Assembly: GCF_030409215.1 (NCBI RefSeq)
Contig: NZ_JAUFPL010000034.1
Location: 316,879-380,878 of the forward strand
DNA length: 64,000 nt
Direction: 5' to 3'
Source: Halomonas ramblicola
GTDB lineage: Bacteria; Pseudomonadota; Gammaproteobacteria; Pseudomonadales; Halomonadaceae
Part shown: piece by piece, positions 1-9,766 of the stretch
How the letters are laid out: the number at the start of each line of letters is the position of its first letter
Numbering within the stretch: position 1 is the first letter of the stretch
Translations under genes and position numbers: made by a program
Notes under the pieces: model-generated
Told to the model about the DNA's origin: nothing
The model's input: the letters and a program-made list of their open reading frames with translations, nothing else
Database searches by the model: none

Positions 1-1125
1 GGGGCCGCTGGGCTTGACCAGGCCCAGGTCGACGCCCAGCTCGCGGGCCAGCATGCGCACCGCCGGGCCGGCATGGACCAGCTTGCCGTCGCGCGGCTTG
101 TGGGTGGCCATCTGCGCCTCGGGACTCGGCGTGCCGGGCGGGGTCGGGGCCGGCTTGTCGGTCTTCGGCGCCTCGGCCTTGCGCTCGGCCGGCTTCGGTG
201 CCGGCTTGGCACCCGCCACTTCGATATAGCCGATCAGGTCGCCCTCGGAGACGGTGTCGCCTTCCTTGACGGTGAGCTCGACCAGCTTGCCCTTGAAGGG
301 GCTGGGCACGTCCATGGAGGCCTTGTCGGACTCCAGGGTGATCAGCGGGTCTTCCTCGTCGACCTCGTCGCCGGCGGCCACGGCGATCTCGATGATCGGC
401 ACGTCGCTGGAGCCGGAGAGGTCGGGCACGCGGACCTCCTTGCGCTCGGGCTCACCGGAGGCCGCGGCCTCCTCCCGGGGCGCGGGCTCGGCCGCCTCGG
501 GCTCGGCAGCGGCCGGCGCCTCGGCCGGGGCCGCGTCGTCGCCATCCCCGGCGATCTCCATGGTGCCGATGACGTCGCCCTCGGAAACGGTATCGCCCTC
601 CTTGACCGCCAGGCTGACGAGCTTGCCGGCATGGGGGCTGGGCACGTCCATGGAGGCCTTGTCGGACTCCAGGGTGATCAGGGTCGCCTCTTCGTCGACC
701 GAATCGCCCTCGGCGACGGCCACCTCGATGATCTCCACGTCGCTGGAGCCACCCAGGTCCGGCACCTTGACCTCGACGGTGCGCTTGCCGCCACCGCCGG
801 CGGGCTTGGCCGCGGGCTTCTCGGGCTCGGGGGCTTTCTCGGGCGCCGGCGCGGCCGGCTCTCCGGCGGACTCGGCCTCGCCGCCGCCTTCCATCTCCAG
901 TTCGACGATGTCGTCGCCCTCGGAGACGGTGTCGCCCTCCTTCACCAGCACCTTGACCACCTTGCCGCCCTTGGGCGACGGCACGTCCATGCTGGCCTTG
1001 TCGGATTCCAGCGTGATCAGGGTGTCCTCGGCCTCGATGACGTCGCCTTCGGACACCGCGATCTCGATGATTTCCACATCGGTATCACCACCGATGTCGG
1101 GAACTTTGATGATTTCGCTACTCAA
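1..1125 (-). CDS. aceF: Pyruvate dehydrogenase E2, dihydrolipoamide acetyltransferase (partial, N-terminal part)
   Basis: E2 core of the pyruvate dehydrogenase complex, which moves the acetyl group from E1 to CoA. Three lipoyl domains follow each other (about residues 2-75, 115-190 and 225-300), each with the lipoylated lysine in LESDKASMDVPSP. They are joined by Ala/Pro/Glu-rich flexible linkers, and the beginning of the E1/E3-binding domain (GPAVRMLARELGVDL) lies at the window edge; the catalytic domain is outside. I chose a TTG start at 1125 because the protein then begins SSEIIKVPDIGG, and AAGGAG sits about 8 nt upstream with no nearer ATG. It lies 62 bp downstream of aceE in the same direction, so the two are surely one operon. 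Three lipoyl domains is the E. coli-like number. Confidence 0.95.
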   Translation of the reverse strand, partial: MSSEIIKVPDIGGDTDVEIIEIAVSEGDVIEAEDTLITLESDKASMDVPSPKGGKVVKVLVKEGDTVSEGDDIVELEMEGGGEAESAGEPAAPAPEKAPEPEKPAAKPAGGGGKRTVEVKVPDLGGSSDVEIIEVAVAEGDSVDEEATLITLESDKASMDVPSPHAGKLVSLAVKEGDTVSEGDVIGTMEIAGDGDDAAPAEAPAAAEPEAAEPAPREEAAASGEPERKEVRVPDLSGSSDVPIIEIAVAAGDEVDEEDPLITLESDKASMDVPSPFKGKLVELTVKEGDTVSEGDLIGYIEVAGAKPAPKPAERKAEAPKTDKPAPTPPGTPSPEAQMATHKPRDGKLVHAGPAVRMLARELGVDLGLVKPSGP

Positions 1126-1155
1126 GGTCGCGCTCCTTCAAACTCGTGCCTGAAA

Positions 1156-1179
1156 CCGGCGAGCCGCCAGGCTCGCCGG
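1156..1179 (-). other. Intercistronic hairpin between aceE and aceF
   Basis: Perfect 10-bp inverted repeat (CCGGCGAGCC, loop GCCA, complement) filling most of the 62-bp gap between the aceE stop and the aceF start. There is no T-run, so it is not a classical terminator. It may stabilise or process the bicistronic mRNA; this role is inferred only from position. Confidence 0.5.
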
Positions 1180-1187
1180 TCGCCGGA

Positions 1188-3860
1188 TCAGTCGGTCAGC
1201 GGATTGGGCTTGGACGGGTCGATGCCGTACTTCTTCAGGGCCTCGCCGACCACCTTGCGATCCAGCTCACCCCGTTCGGCCAGCGCCTTGAGCGCCGCCA
1301 CGGTGACGAAGTAGCGGTCGACCTCGAAGAAGTAGCGCAGCTTCTCGCGGGTGTCGGAGCGCCCGAAACCGTCGGTCCCCAGCACGCTGTAGTCGGTGGG
1401 CACCCAGGCACGCACCTGGTCGGCGAACAGCCGCATGTAGTCGGTGGAGGCGATGGCCGGGCCCTCGCGACCCTCCAGGCAGCGGGTGACGTGCGGCTTG
1501 GCCGGCTCGGCATCCGGGTTCAGGAAGGTCTCGCGCTCCAGGCCCAGCGCCTCGCGGCGCAACTCGCTGAAGCTGGTGACGCTCCAGGTGTCGGCGCCCA
1601 CGCCCCAGTCGTCCTTGAGCAGCTCGGCGGCCGCCTCGACCTCGCGCAGGATGGTGCCGGAGCCCAGCAACTGCACGTGCCCCTTGTCGCCCTGGGTCTC
1701 GCGCAGCAGGTACATGCCCTTGACAATGTCCTCGGCGGGAACGTCCTCGAGCTCGGGATGCTCGTAGTTCTCGTTCATCACCGTCAGGTAGTAGAAGCAG
1801 CTTTCCTTGTCGGAGAACATGCGCTTCAGGCCGTCCTGGACGATCACCGCCACCTCGTGGGCGTAGGTCGGATCGTAGGTGCGGCAATTGGGGATCATGG
1901 CCGCCTGCAGGTGGCTGTGGCCATCCTGGTGCTGCAGGCCCTCGCCGTTGAGGGTGGTACGCCCGGCAGTGCCGCCGATCAGGAAGCCACGCGCCTGCAG
2001 GTCGCCGGCGGCCCAGGCCAGGTCGCCGATACGCTGGAAGCCGAACATCGAATAGTAGACGTAGAACGGCAGCAGCGGCAGGTTGTGGTTGCTGTAGGAG
2101 GTGGCGGCGGCGATCCACGCCGACATGGCGCCGGCCTCGGTGATGCCTTCCTCGAGGATCTGGCCCTTCTGATCCTCGCGGTAGAACATGATCTGGCCCT
2201 TGTCGACGGGCTCGTACTTCTGCCCCTCGGAGGTGTAGATGCCGAGCTGGCGGAACATCCCCTCCATGCCGAAGGTGCGTGCCTCGTCGGGGATGATCGG
2301 TACCACCTGCTTGCCGATCTGCTTGTCCTTGACCAGGCCGTTGAGGATCCGCACGAAGGCCATGGTGCTGGAGATCTCGCGACCCTTGGAGCCGCCCATC
2401 TGGGAGGCGAAGGTCTTGTCCTCGAGGGCCGGGATCGGCAGCGCCTCGAAGTCGTGGCGGCGCGCCGGCAGATAGCCGCCCAGGCGCTCGCGCTGGAGAT
2501 GCATGTACTTCATCTCCGGGGAGTCGTCCTCGGGCTTGTAGTAGGGCACGTCCTTGAGCTGATCGTCGCTGATCGGGATACCGAAGCGATCGCGGAAGGT
2601 GCGCAGCGCCTCGTACTCCATGCTCTTGACCTGGTGGGCCTCGTTGGCGGCCTCGCCGTCGCCGCTGCCCATGCCGTAGCCCTTGACGGTATGCGCCAGG
2701 ATCACGGTGGGACGGCCGTTAGAGTTGTTCACCGCCTCGTGGTAGGCCGCATAGACCTTGAACGGGTCATGGCCACCGCGGTTGAGCTTCCAGATGTCCT
2801 CGTCGGACATGTCCTTGACCAGCTCGGCGGTCTCCGGGTACTTGCCGAAGAAGTGCTCGCGGGTATAGGCACCGCCGTTGGCCTTGTAGTTCTGGTACTC
2901 GCCGTCGACCGCCTCGTCCATGCGCTTTTGCAGGATGCCCTTCTTGTCCTTCTCGAACAGCGGGTCCCATAGCCGACCCCAGACCACCTTGAGGACGTTC
3001 CAGCCGGCGCCGTGGAACACGCCCTCGAGCTCGTCCATGATGCGCGAGTTGCCGCGCACCGGCCCGTCGAGACGCTGCAGGTTGCAGTTGATGACGAAGA
3101 TCAGGTTGTCGAGCTTCTCGCGGCTGGCCAGGTGGATGGCGCCCAGGGATTCGGGCTCGTCGCACTCGCCGTCGCCCATGAAGCACCAGACCTTGCGGTC
3201 GTGCATGTCGCGCATCTCGCGGGAGTCGAGATACTTCATCACGTGGGCCTGGTAGATGGCCTGGATGGGGCCGAGACCCATGGAGACGGTGGGGAACTGC
3301 CAGAAGTCGGGCATCAGCCAGGGGTGCGGGTAGGACGACAGGCCACCGCCGTCGGCCTCCTGGCGGAACTTGTCCATCTGCTCATCGGAGAGACGCCCCT
3401 CCAGGAAGGCACGGGCGTAGACGCCCGGGGCCACGTGACCCTGGATGTAGACGAGGTCGCCCTCGAAATCGCCGTTGGGGGCGCGGAAGAAGTGGTTGAA
3501 GCCTACGTCATAGAGGGTCGCCGACGACATGAAGCTGGCGATGTGGCCGCCCAGTCCCGGCTTCGCGCGATTGTTGCGGATGACCTGGGCGATGGCGTTG
3601 TAACGAATCAGGGAGCGGATGCGGCGCTCCATGAAGAGATCCCCCGGCATCGGGGCCTCGCGGTGCACCGGAATGGTATTGCGGTGCGGGGTCGTCGCCG
3701 AGAAGGGAGCCTGGGTCCCGTCGCGGCGCAGGCGATCCGCCAGGCGGGTCAGCAGGTACCGGGCGCGTTCCTCGCCCTCGCGATCCAGGACCGACTCGAG
3801 GGATTCCAGCCACTCCGTGGTCTCGATCGGATCGTGATCTTCTCTTGCATCCAGACTCAT
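1188..3860 (-). CDS. aceE: Pyruvate dehydrogenase E1 component (homodimeric type)
   Basis: Thiamin-diphosphate enzyme that decarboxylates pyruvate and reductively acetylates the lipoyl groups of AceF. The 890-residue length matches the homodimeric gammaproteobacterial E1 (about 890). The ThDP/Mg motif is visible as GDGECDEPESLGAIHLASRE about 260 residues in, ending in FVINCNLQ. The C-terminal transketolase-like part contains FGFQRIGDLAWAAGD and GTAGRTTLNGEGLQHQDGHS, both characteristic of AceE. GGAGAG lies 8 nt before the ATG. No pdhR-like regulator is adjacent, and none of the known PdhR box sequence was seen upstream. First gene of the aceE-aceF operon. Confidence 0.97.
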   Translation of the reverse strand: MSLDAREDHDPIETTEWLESLESVLDREGEERARYLLTRLADRLRRDGTQAPFSATTPHRNTIPVHREAPMPGDLFMERRIRSLIRYNAIAQVIRNNRAKPGLGGHIASFMSSATLYDVGFNHFFRAPNGDFEGDLVYIQGHVAPGVYARAFLEGRLSDEQMDKFRQEADGGGLSSYPHPWLMPDFWQFPTVSMGLGPIQAIYQAHVMKYLDSREMRDMHDRKVWCFMGDGECDEPESLGAIHLASREKLDNLIFVINCNLQRLDGPVRGNSRIMDELEGVFHGAGWNVLKVVWGRLWDPLFEKDKKGILQKRMDEAVDGEYQNYKANGGAYTREHFFGKYPETAELVKDMSDEDIWKLNRGGHDPFKVYAAYHEAVNNSNGRPTVILAHTVKGYGMGSGDGEAANEAHQVKSMEYEALRTFRDRFGIPISDDQLKDVPYYKPEDDSPEMKYMHLQRERLGGYLPARRHDFEALPIPALEDKTFASQMGGSKGREISSTMAFVRILNGLVKDKQIGKQVVPIIPDEARTFGMEGMFRQLGIYTSEGQKYEPVDKGQIMFYREDQKGQILEEGITEAGAMSAWIAAATSYSNHNLPLLPFYVYYSMFGFQRIGDLAWAAGDLQARGFLIGGTAGRTTLNGEGLQHQDGHSHLQAAMIPNCRTYDPTYAHEVAVIVQDGLKRMFSDKESCFYYLTVMNENYEHPELEDVPAEDIVKGMYLLRETQGDKGHVQLLGSGTILREVEAAAELLKDDWGVGADTWSVTSFSELRREALGLERETFLNPDAEPAKPHVTRCLEGREGPAIASTDYMRLFADQVRAWVPTDYSVLGTDGFGRSDTREKLRYFFEVDRYFVTVAALKALAERGELDRKVVGEALKKYGIDPSKPNPLTD

Positions 3861-4047
3861 AGACGTCTCTCCGAATGACGATGGGGTCTATCGTGCCCCG
3901 TTGAGCGGGAAGCATGGGGCCCTCTCATGGAGGCATGCATGCCGCATGTCGGGGTATGTAGTTTTTTTACATGGCGGCAGGATCGCTCTGCCGCAACTGC
4001 GTGGCAAGATACCGTATACGCCCCTCCCTGCCAATTCAAGAGAATAT

Positions 4048-4068
4048 GAAAATATTTTCCAAATTATA
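4048..4068 (-). promoter_or_regulatory. Candidate aceE promoter with overlapping palindrome
   Basis: The gene-free stretch 3861-4208 is clearly AT-richer than its surroundings. On the minus strand it holds a perfect -10, TATAAT (4068-4063), placing a start near 4056 and giving a leader of about 195 nt before aceE. No good -35 is seen at 17 bp. A perfect 12-bp palindrome GAAAATATTTTC (4048-4059) lies over the predicted start site, a position fitting repressor control. The promoter call comes from sequence only. Confidence 0.45.
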
Positions 4069-4159
4069 GATATTGCGCCGCAGCACAAGGGATTATGCCC
4101 CTCCCCCTAAGCATAATGCGACCAAGGTCAAGGAGTTGTAAGTAAACTACCGTATGAAG

Positions 4160-4188
4160 CTATCGAACGATAGACTTAATCGATTAAG
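4160..4188. repeat. Two adjacent perfect palindromes upstream of the aceE promoter
   Basis: CTATCGAACGATAG (4160-4173) is followed one base later by CTTAATCGATTAAG (4175-4188). Both are perfect 14-bp dyads in the AT-rich stretch between the end of ampD (4209) and the aceE -10. They lie about 105-130 bp upstream of the predicted aceE start, so they could be protein-binding sites. Alternatively they form weak hairpins at the ampD 3' end. Confidence 0.4.
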
Positions 4189-4208
4189 ATCATCTGTGAG
4201 TGATTTTT

Positions 4209-4778
4209 CTACGCACCGCGCCGTAACGCCGCCACCCGCTGCCGGAAGTAGGCCCAGTCGAAGGCCGGCCCGGGGTCCGTCTTGCGCAACGGAGCCACAT
4301 GGGCATGGCCGGTGATACGCGCCACGCCGAGTGCCGGATAGGTCGCCAGCAACTCGCGGCAGGCCACCGACAGCGCCTCGTACTGGGCCCCGGTGTAGGG
4401 GCCGACCTCGTCGCCCTCCAGTTCGATGCCCACCGAGAAGTCGTTGAGCGCCGTACGCCACCGCGGGCCGTCCCGCCAGCACGAGCGCCCGGCGTGCCAG
4501 GCGCGGCGGTGAAAGGGGACGAACTGCACGAGCTCGCCGTCGCGGCGGATCAGCAGGTGGGCCGAGACGCGCAGGCCCGCGATGGCGGCGAAGAAGGGGT
4601 GTGCCACGGGATCCAGTCGATTGGTGAACAGCCGCTCGATATGCTCGCCGCCGAAGATCCCGGGCGGCAGGCTGATGGAATGCAACACCAGCAGCGACAC
4701 CTCGCCGGCCGGCCGCGCATCGCAGTTGGGCGACGGCACCCGCCGCGCCCCGGACAACCACCCCTGTTCGATCGGCAT
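4209..4778 (-). CDS. ampD: 1,6-anhydro-N-acetylmuramyl-L-alanine amidase AmpD
   Basis: Cytosolic zinc amidase of peptidoglycan recycling. It cleaves anhydromuropeptides and so keeps the AmpR inducer level low. The 189-residue protein starts MPIEQGWLSGARRVPSPNCDARP, the usual AmpD opening. The Zn-binding and catalytic set is visible: the early His in LLVLHSISLPPG, the later HAHVAPLRKTDPGPAFDW (His and Asp), and the Glu of VGIELEG. I took ATG 4778 with AGGGTGAG upstream; an in-frame extension to 4886 would run through the nadC promoter and is not family-like. Divergent to nadC, the classical ampD-nadC arrangement. Confidence 0.95.
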   Translation of the reverse strand: MPIEQGWLSGARRVPSPNCDARPAGEVSLLVLHSISLPPGIFGGEHIERLFTNRLDPVAHPFFAAIAGLRVSAHLLIRRDGELVQFVPFHRRAWHAGRSCWRDGPRWRTALNDFSVGIELEGDEVGPYTGAQYEALSVACRELLATYPALGVARITGHAHVAPLRKTDPGPAFDWAYFRQRVAALRRGA

Positions 4779-4787
4779 GCGCTCACC

Positions 4788-5727
<940 letters not shown>

Positions 5728-5805
5728 ACCGGTCCATCGCCGTCGACCTCCGGATGTCTGGGTAGCTGGGCAGGCCCCGGGAAAGACGCCGTGCCCCCAC
5801 GGTAT

Positions 5806-6345
5806 TCAGGTCTCCACCGCGCCCAGGCGCTTCTCCAGGCGATGGCGACACAGGCGCTCGCCACCGCGCTCCACCCACTCCTCCCCCAGGTCCCGCCAGC
5901 CCCGGCGGATCAGGCCCTCGGTGAGCGTCAGGCTCGCCTCGATGCTGGCCCGGGCATGGCCGTGTTCGGTCAGCAACCGCTCGGCGTGGATCAGCAGGGT
6001 CGAGCCGATGCCGCGCCGGGCCAGCGACGGCCAGACGTAGAGGGTCACGATGCGCCCCCTCTCCAGGTCGAGCTCCAGGAAACCCACGCAGCGCCCGTCG
6101 CAGCTGGCCACCAGGGTCGTGTAGAGCGTCTGGCGCGCCGCCCAGGCGCTGGCGTCCCGCGGCAGGGCGGTGTCCCAGGCCTCGCGCTGGGCCGGGGTGT
6201 AGTGGGTCATGGCGCCCTGCATCACCGCGTGATGGAAGACCTCGGCCTGGTCGGCGGCGTCCCTGGCGCGTGCCTGGCGGTAGAGGATCCGCGGCCCCGC
6301 GGGGCGACGCTTGCCCTCGCCCGCTGCCTCGACGGTCTGGTTCAT
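5806..6345 (-). CDS. GNAT-family N-acetyltransferase
   Basis: Putative acetyl-CoA-dependent N-acetyltransferase, 179 residues. The acetyl-CoA pyrophosphate loop is RRGIGSTLL (R-x-x-G-x-G type) after the strand RIVTLYVWPSLA. The C-terminal motif ASIEASLTLTEGLIRRGW is typical of the fold. The start was placed at MNQTVEAAGEG (6345) rather than the longer frame to 6456, which would cover the trmO promoter region. Divergent to trmO with 101 bp between. Substrate not predictable. Confidence 0.8.
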   Translation of the reverse strand: MNQTVEAAGEGKRRPAGPRILYRQARARDAADQAEVFHHAVMQGAMTHYTPAQREAWDTALPRDASAWAARQTLYTTLVASCDGRCVGFLELDLERGRIVTLYVWPSLARRGIGSTLLIHAERLLTEHGHARASIEASLTLTEGLIRRGWRDLGEEWVERGGERLCRHRLEKRLGAVET

Positions 6346-6434
6346 GGCGATCCCGTGGCTGGGTGAATGTTGCCGGAAGCCTACACAAGCCCGCGCGTCC
6401 GGCCAATCCCCTCGCCCGGGCGGCACGGGGCGGG

Positions 6435-6440
6435 CATAAT
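6435..6440 (+). promoter_or_regulatory. -10 element of trmO, very close to the start codon
   Basis: CATAAT lies six bases before the ATG of trmO (6447). With usual spacing, transcription would begin at or within a base or two of the A of the ATG. No Shine-Dalgarno-like sequence lies between, so a leaderless mRNA is suggested. The -35 region is poor. Confidence 0.45.
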
Positions 6441-6446
6441 CGCCCC

Positions 6447-7175
6447 ATGCACACATCCGCCTCCCACTCCGACGTCAGCCTGTCGCCCATCGGTGTCATC
6501 GAGAGCGACTATCCCGACAAGTTCGGCGTCCCGCGCCAGCCGGGCCTGGCCGACGCGGCCCGCGCCACCCTGGTGCTGCGCCCGCCCTACGACGATCCGC
6601 TGGCGGTGCGCGGACTGGACGCCTTCAGCCACCTCTGGCTGACCTTCCTCTTCCACCGCAGTCCCGAGCGCTGGACGCCGCTGGTACGCCCGCCGCGGCT
6701 CGGCGGCAACCGCAGGATCGGCGTCTTCGCCAGCCGCAGCACCCACCGCCCCAACCGCCTGGGGCTGTCGCTGGTGGAACTGGTGGGGATCGAGACGCGC
6801 CGCGGCGTGCGTCTGATCCTGGCGGGCAGCGACCTGGTGGACGGTACCCCGGTGCTGGACATCAAGCCCTACCTGCCCTGGGCCGAGGCGAAACCCGAGG
6901 CCCGCGCCGGCTTCGCCCCCGAGCCACCGCCCCGCCTGCCGGTGAGCTTCGCCCCGGAGGCGGAGAGCGTCCTGGCGGCGCGCACCGATGCCGACTCGCT
7001 ACGCGCGCTGATCCGCCAGGTGCTGGGACAGGATCCGCGCCCCGCCTATCGCAACGGCGCCGAGGCGCGGATCTACGGCGTCAGGCTGCGCGACGTGGAC
7101 GTGCGCTTCTGCGCCGTGGCCGAAGAAAGTGGCGTCGTGCAGCTGCGAGTGCTCATGGTGGCCCCCTGCGTATAA
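6447..7175 (+). CDS. trmO: tRNA (N6-threonylcarbamoyladenosine(37)-N6)-methyltransferase TrmO
   Basis: SAM-dependent methyltransferase of the UPF0066/YaeB family that N6-methylates t6A37 in tRNA-Thr. The 242-residue protein shows the YaeB signatures IGVIESDYPDKFGVPRQPGL near the N-terminus, FSHLWLTFLFH, the substrate/SAM pocket GVFASRSTHRPNRLGLSLVEL, and DLVDGTPVLDIKPYLPW. The C-terminal domain ends in EARIYGVRLRDVDVRFC. ATG 6447 begins the conserved part a few residues in; longer in-frame readings overlap the divergent GNAT gene. Confidence 0.93.
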   Translation: MHTSASHSDVSLSPIGVIESDYPDKFGVPRQPGLADAARATLVLRPPYDDPLAVRGLDAFSHLWLTFLFHRSPERWTPLVRPPRLGGNRRIGVFASRSTHRPNRLGLSLVELVGIETRRGVRLILAGSDLVDGTPVLDIKPYLPWAEAKPEARAGFAPEPPPRLPVSFAPEAESVLAARTDADSLRALIRQVLGQDPRPAYRNGAEARIYGVRLRDVDVRFCAVAEESGVVQLRVLMVAPCV

Positions 7176-7215
7176 GGCCCCAGGGCGTCGTCATTTTCTA
7201 CCACTCGCGCTCGCT

Positions 7216-8076
7216 TCATGATGCACGGGCAGAATAGTCATCGATCGCCTTCTGGTACTGACTGGGCGAGGCCCCGATATGGCGGCGGAAGAAGCGCGTG
7301 AAGTGGCCCTGCTCTGAGAACCCCAGGGATTCCGACAAGTTGCCCAGGGTGCCATAGCGATTGTCTGAAAGGCGGCGGAACGCCATCTGCATCTTCCCGA
7401 TGTTCGCATACATCTGCGGGGTCATCCCGGTGTTCTTCTTGAACAGTGAGAAGAAGTGCGCCCTCGACAGGCCGCACTGCTGGGCGATGGCCGCCATGTC
7501 CACCTCCCCCTGAGGATGCTCCAGGATGAGTTGACTCGCACGGCGAACACGCGCGTCGTAGAAATCACTGGCCACTCCCACCCGCAGCCTGGACAGATGG
7601 TGCAGGTCGGAATGCTTCTCGGTAATCTCGATCAACAGGTCGAACAATAACGCCTCGAGCTTGTCTTGGGGCACCAGTCCGAAGGAGAGCAGGGCCGCGA
7701 TCAATTGATCGACGAGGTGCCGAAGGCGAGGAGTGAGCTCGATGCAAGGGTTGGAGAAGAAGTCAGGCCGGCCGCTAAGTGCCAGACTGTTCTGCAATGC
7801 CGCAAGCCAACTCGGCTCGATATAGAGCGCCAGGATCAGGGTATCGGCGGCACCATGCTGATGGTCGTAGAAGTGCGGCTCCCAGGCGTTGATGAGCACC
7901 GCCGTCCGATCGGTCAGCGGCAACCGACGATCGCGGACCGAGAAGTAGGTATCCTCCCCGGAGACCTTGAGCAGCACATGGCATTCGGAATGGGCGTGGG
8001 GCACCAGCGACTCGTCCATGTCCAGCAGGGCAACGCGACCAAACCCGCCATGCAAGATGCGGTGGGCACTCGACAT
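7216..8076 (-). CDS. AraC-family transcriptional regulator (probable regulator of the furoate cluster)
   Basis: 286 residues. The N-terminal half is a cupin-like sensing domain (ALLDMDESLVPHAHSECHVLLKVSGED... TAVLINAWEPHFYDH). The C-terminal half carries the two AraC helix-turn-helix units (MAAIAQQCGLSRAHFFSLFKKNTGMTP and LGNLSESLGFSEQGHFTRFFRRHIGASPSQYQ). Start ATG 8076 with GAGGAC upstream. It lies last in the nine-gene minus-strand cluster, 103 bp after mocA, so it is probably the inducer-responsive activator of the hmf genes. The effector (2-furoate or its CoA ester) is inferred from context only. Confidence 0.85.
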   Translation of the reverse strand: MSSAHRILHGGFGRVALLDMDESLVPHAHSECHVLLKVSGEDTYFSVRDRRLPLTDRTAVLINAWEPHFYDHQHGAADTLILALYIEPSWLAALQNSLALSGRPDFFSNPCIELTPRLRHLVDQLIAALLSFGLVPQDKLEALLFDLLIEITEKHSDLHHLSRLRVGVASDFYDARVRRASQLILEHPQGEVDMAAIAQQCGLSRAHFFSLFKKNTGMTPQMYANIGKMQMAFRRLSDNRYGTLGNLSESLGFSEQGHFTRFFRRHIGASPSQYQKAIDDYSARAS

Positions 8077-8179
8077 GACGTCCTCGTCAGTGGAATTGTA
8101 AGGGTATGCTGGTGCAGAGCGTACCACCTCTCATACGCGCACCGGGCTACAGCCAGACCAAAGTCGCATGGCGAGTCAC

Positions 8180-8776
8180 TCAGCGACCACTACACCCTGC
8201 CCAGACCAGATCCGCTGGCCGGTCCACATCCCGCACGACGCCAGGGTCCTGCACCTCGATCTCGATACAGGCATCCCGGTACTGCCGCACCACACTGCGA
8301 GCTCCCTCGTCGCCGGTCAACTGCTCGAGCGATCCCCAGAAACGTCGCCCGAACAACACCGGGTGCCCTCCCTTCCCCCGATAGAGGGGGCGCACAATCG
8401 TCCTATCACTAGCCCTTGAGCACAGCAAAGAGAAGAGATGTTCACTCAACCAGGGCATATCACCCAGCATCACCGCCACTGAATGGGCCTGACTATCAGC
8501 ACTCAGCGCACGGATACCAGCGGCGAGGCTTTCCCCCATACCTTGATCTGCCCGCTTGGCAGCAAGGGTTGTGATACTCGTGGCAATGCCAAGATGGGCG
8601 GGATCGTCTTCATTTCTCAGCACCACTCGAATATCGGCAAAATGCGGACGGAGGGTGGCTAACGTAGCAGCCAGCAGCGTCCCACGGCCAGGCAGACCGG
8701 CCAGTCGCTTGTCATTGCCGAATCGACGGCCTCGTCCTGCCGCCAGTACCAAGGCGATGACGTCGTTAGAGGGCAT
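8180..8776 (-). CDS. mocA: Molybdenum cofactor cytidylyltransferase-like protein (MocA family)
   Basis: NTP-transferase of the MobA/MocA type, 198 residues, expected to add CMP to molybdopterin to form the MCD cofactor used by xanthine-oxidase-family hydroxylases. Motifs are VLAAGRGRRFGNDKRL (nucleotide-binding loop with GxGxRFGxxK), VMLGDMPWL (metal-binding GDMP) and GKGGHPVLF. Its start overlaps the xdhC end by 11 bp, so it is translationally coupled. Presence in the hydroxylase operon suggests a dedicated cofactor supply for HmfABC. Confidence 0.85.
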   Translation of the reverse strand: MPSNDVIALVLAAGRGRRFGNDKRLAGLPGRGTLLAATLATLRPHFADIRVVLRNEDDPAHLGIATSITTLAAKRADQGMGESLAAGIRALSADSQAHSVAVMLGDMPWLSEHLFSLLCSRASDRTIVRPLYRGKGGHPVLFGRRFWGSLEQLTGDEGARSVVRQYRDACIEIEVQDPGVVRDVDRPADLVWAGCSGR

Positions 8777-9740
8777 CTCGCGCTCTTCCGTGGTAAACCC
8801 GCACGATATCGGCCACCACGGCCAGGGCGATCTCGGCCGGGGTCTTGCTGCCGATATCGAGGCCGATCGGCATATGGATGCGCTCGATCTCGGCCTGGGA
8901 CAGCCCTCCGGAACGCAATAACCGTGTGGCGCGGGCATCCGAGGTCCGCCGCGAGCCCATCACGCCGATATAGAACGCTTCGGTATGTACCGCCTCGATC
9001 ATCGCCAGATCGTCGATGCGCGGGTCATGGGTCAAGGCCACCACGGCCGTCGCAGCATGGCATCCCCCCGCCGCGATGTAGGCCGAAGGCAATTGCGGTA
9101 CAACCGTCACGCCCTCGACGTGGAACCCCTGGCGGGCCTCCGGGCGGGGGTCGCAGACGATGACCTCCTGACCCAACGTCTTGGCGAAGCGAGCACAGGC
9201 CTCGGCCACCGGCGAGAGACCGGCCAGCAGCAGGCGCAGCACGGGCCCGATACGGATGTCGACGGACGCGAACCGGCGCACCACGCATGGCCCCTCGGCA
9301 ACGTCATCATCGCGAGCCTGAAAGGCGCCGGCCTCGATATCGACACGCCGCACCAGTCGGCGCTGCCCCTGCAGGGCCTGGTACAGCGCCTCGAGGTGCG
9401 CCAGCCAGGTGGCGTCGGGGCCACGGTGCTCGATCAGTACCTCGAGCACGCCGCCACAGGGCAGGGCGAGGCGTCGGCTCTCCTCGCGACTTTCGCCGTA
9501 GCGACGCAGGGTCACCATCCGGTCGAAGTCGCCGGCGATGAGTTCCTCGAGGAAGGCCTCCTCGACACAGCCGCCGGATAGCGAGCCGACATGGTGACCA
9601 TCGCGCCGAGCGACGAGCATGGCGCCCGGCGCCCGGGGCGACGAGCCGTAGGTCGCCAGCACGGTGCACAGCCAGATGGGGTGGCCGTCGCGGACCCAGG
9701 CGAGTGCCTGGGTGATCACCTGATGATCGAGGTCGTGCAT
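8766..9740 (-). CDS. XdhC/CoxI-family molybdenum hydroxylase maturation protein
   Basis: 324 residues. XdhC proteins bind molybdenum cofactor, help its sulfuration and insert it into the hydroxylase. The N-terminal XdhC/CoxI domain shows VLATYGSSPRAPGAMLVARRDG and GSLSGGCVEEAFLEEL. The C-terminal Rossmann-like domain has VALTHDPRIDDLAMIEA and FYIGVMGSRRTSDAR with IGLDIGSKTPAEIALAVVADI. ATG 9740 has AGGAGGGGAG upstream; a GTG one codon earlier is possible. Lies between benE and mocA in the operon. Confidence 0.9.
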   Translation of the reverse strand: MHDLDHQVITQALAWVRDGHPIWLCTVLATYGSSPRAPGAMLVARRDGHHVGSLSGGCVEEAFLEELIAGDFDRMVTLRRYGESREESRRLALPCGGVLEVLIEHRGPDATWLAHLEALYQALQGQRRLVRRVDIEAGAFQARDDDVAEGPCVVRRFASVDIRIGPVLRLLLAGLSPVAEACARFAKTLGQEVIVCDPRPEARQGFHVEGVTVVPQLPSAYIAAGGCHAATAVVALTHDPRIDDLAMIEAVHTEAFYIGVMGSRRTSDARATRLLRSGGLSQAEIERIHMPIGLDIGSKTPAEIALAVVADIVRVYHGRARDAL

Positions 9741-9766
9741 CACTCTCCCCTCCTGCTCCGCCGCGC

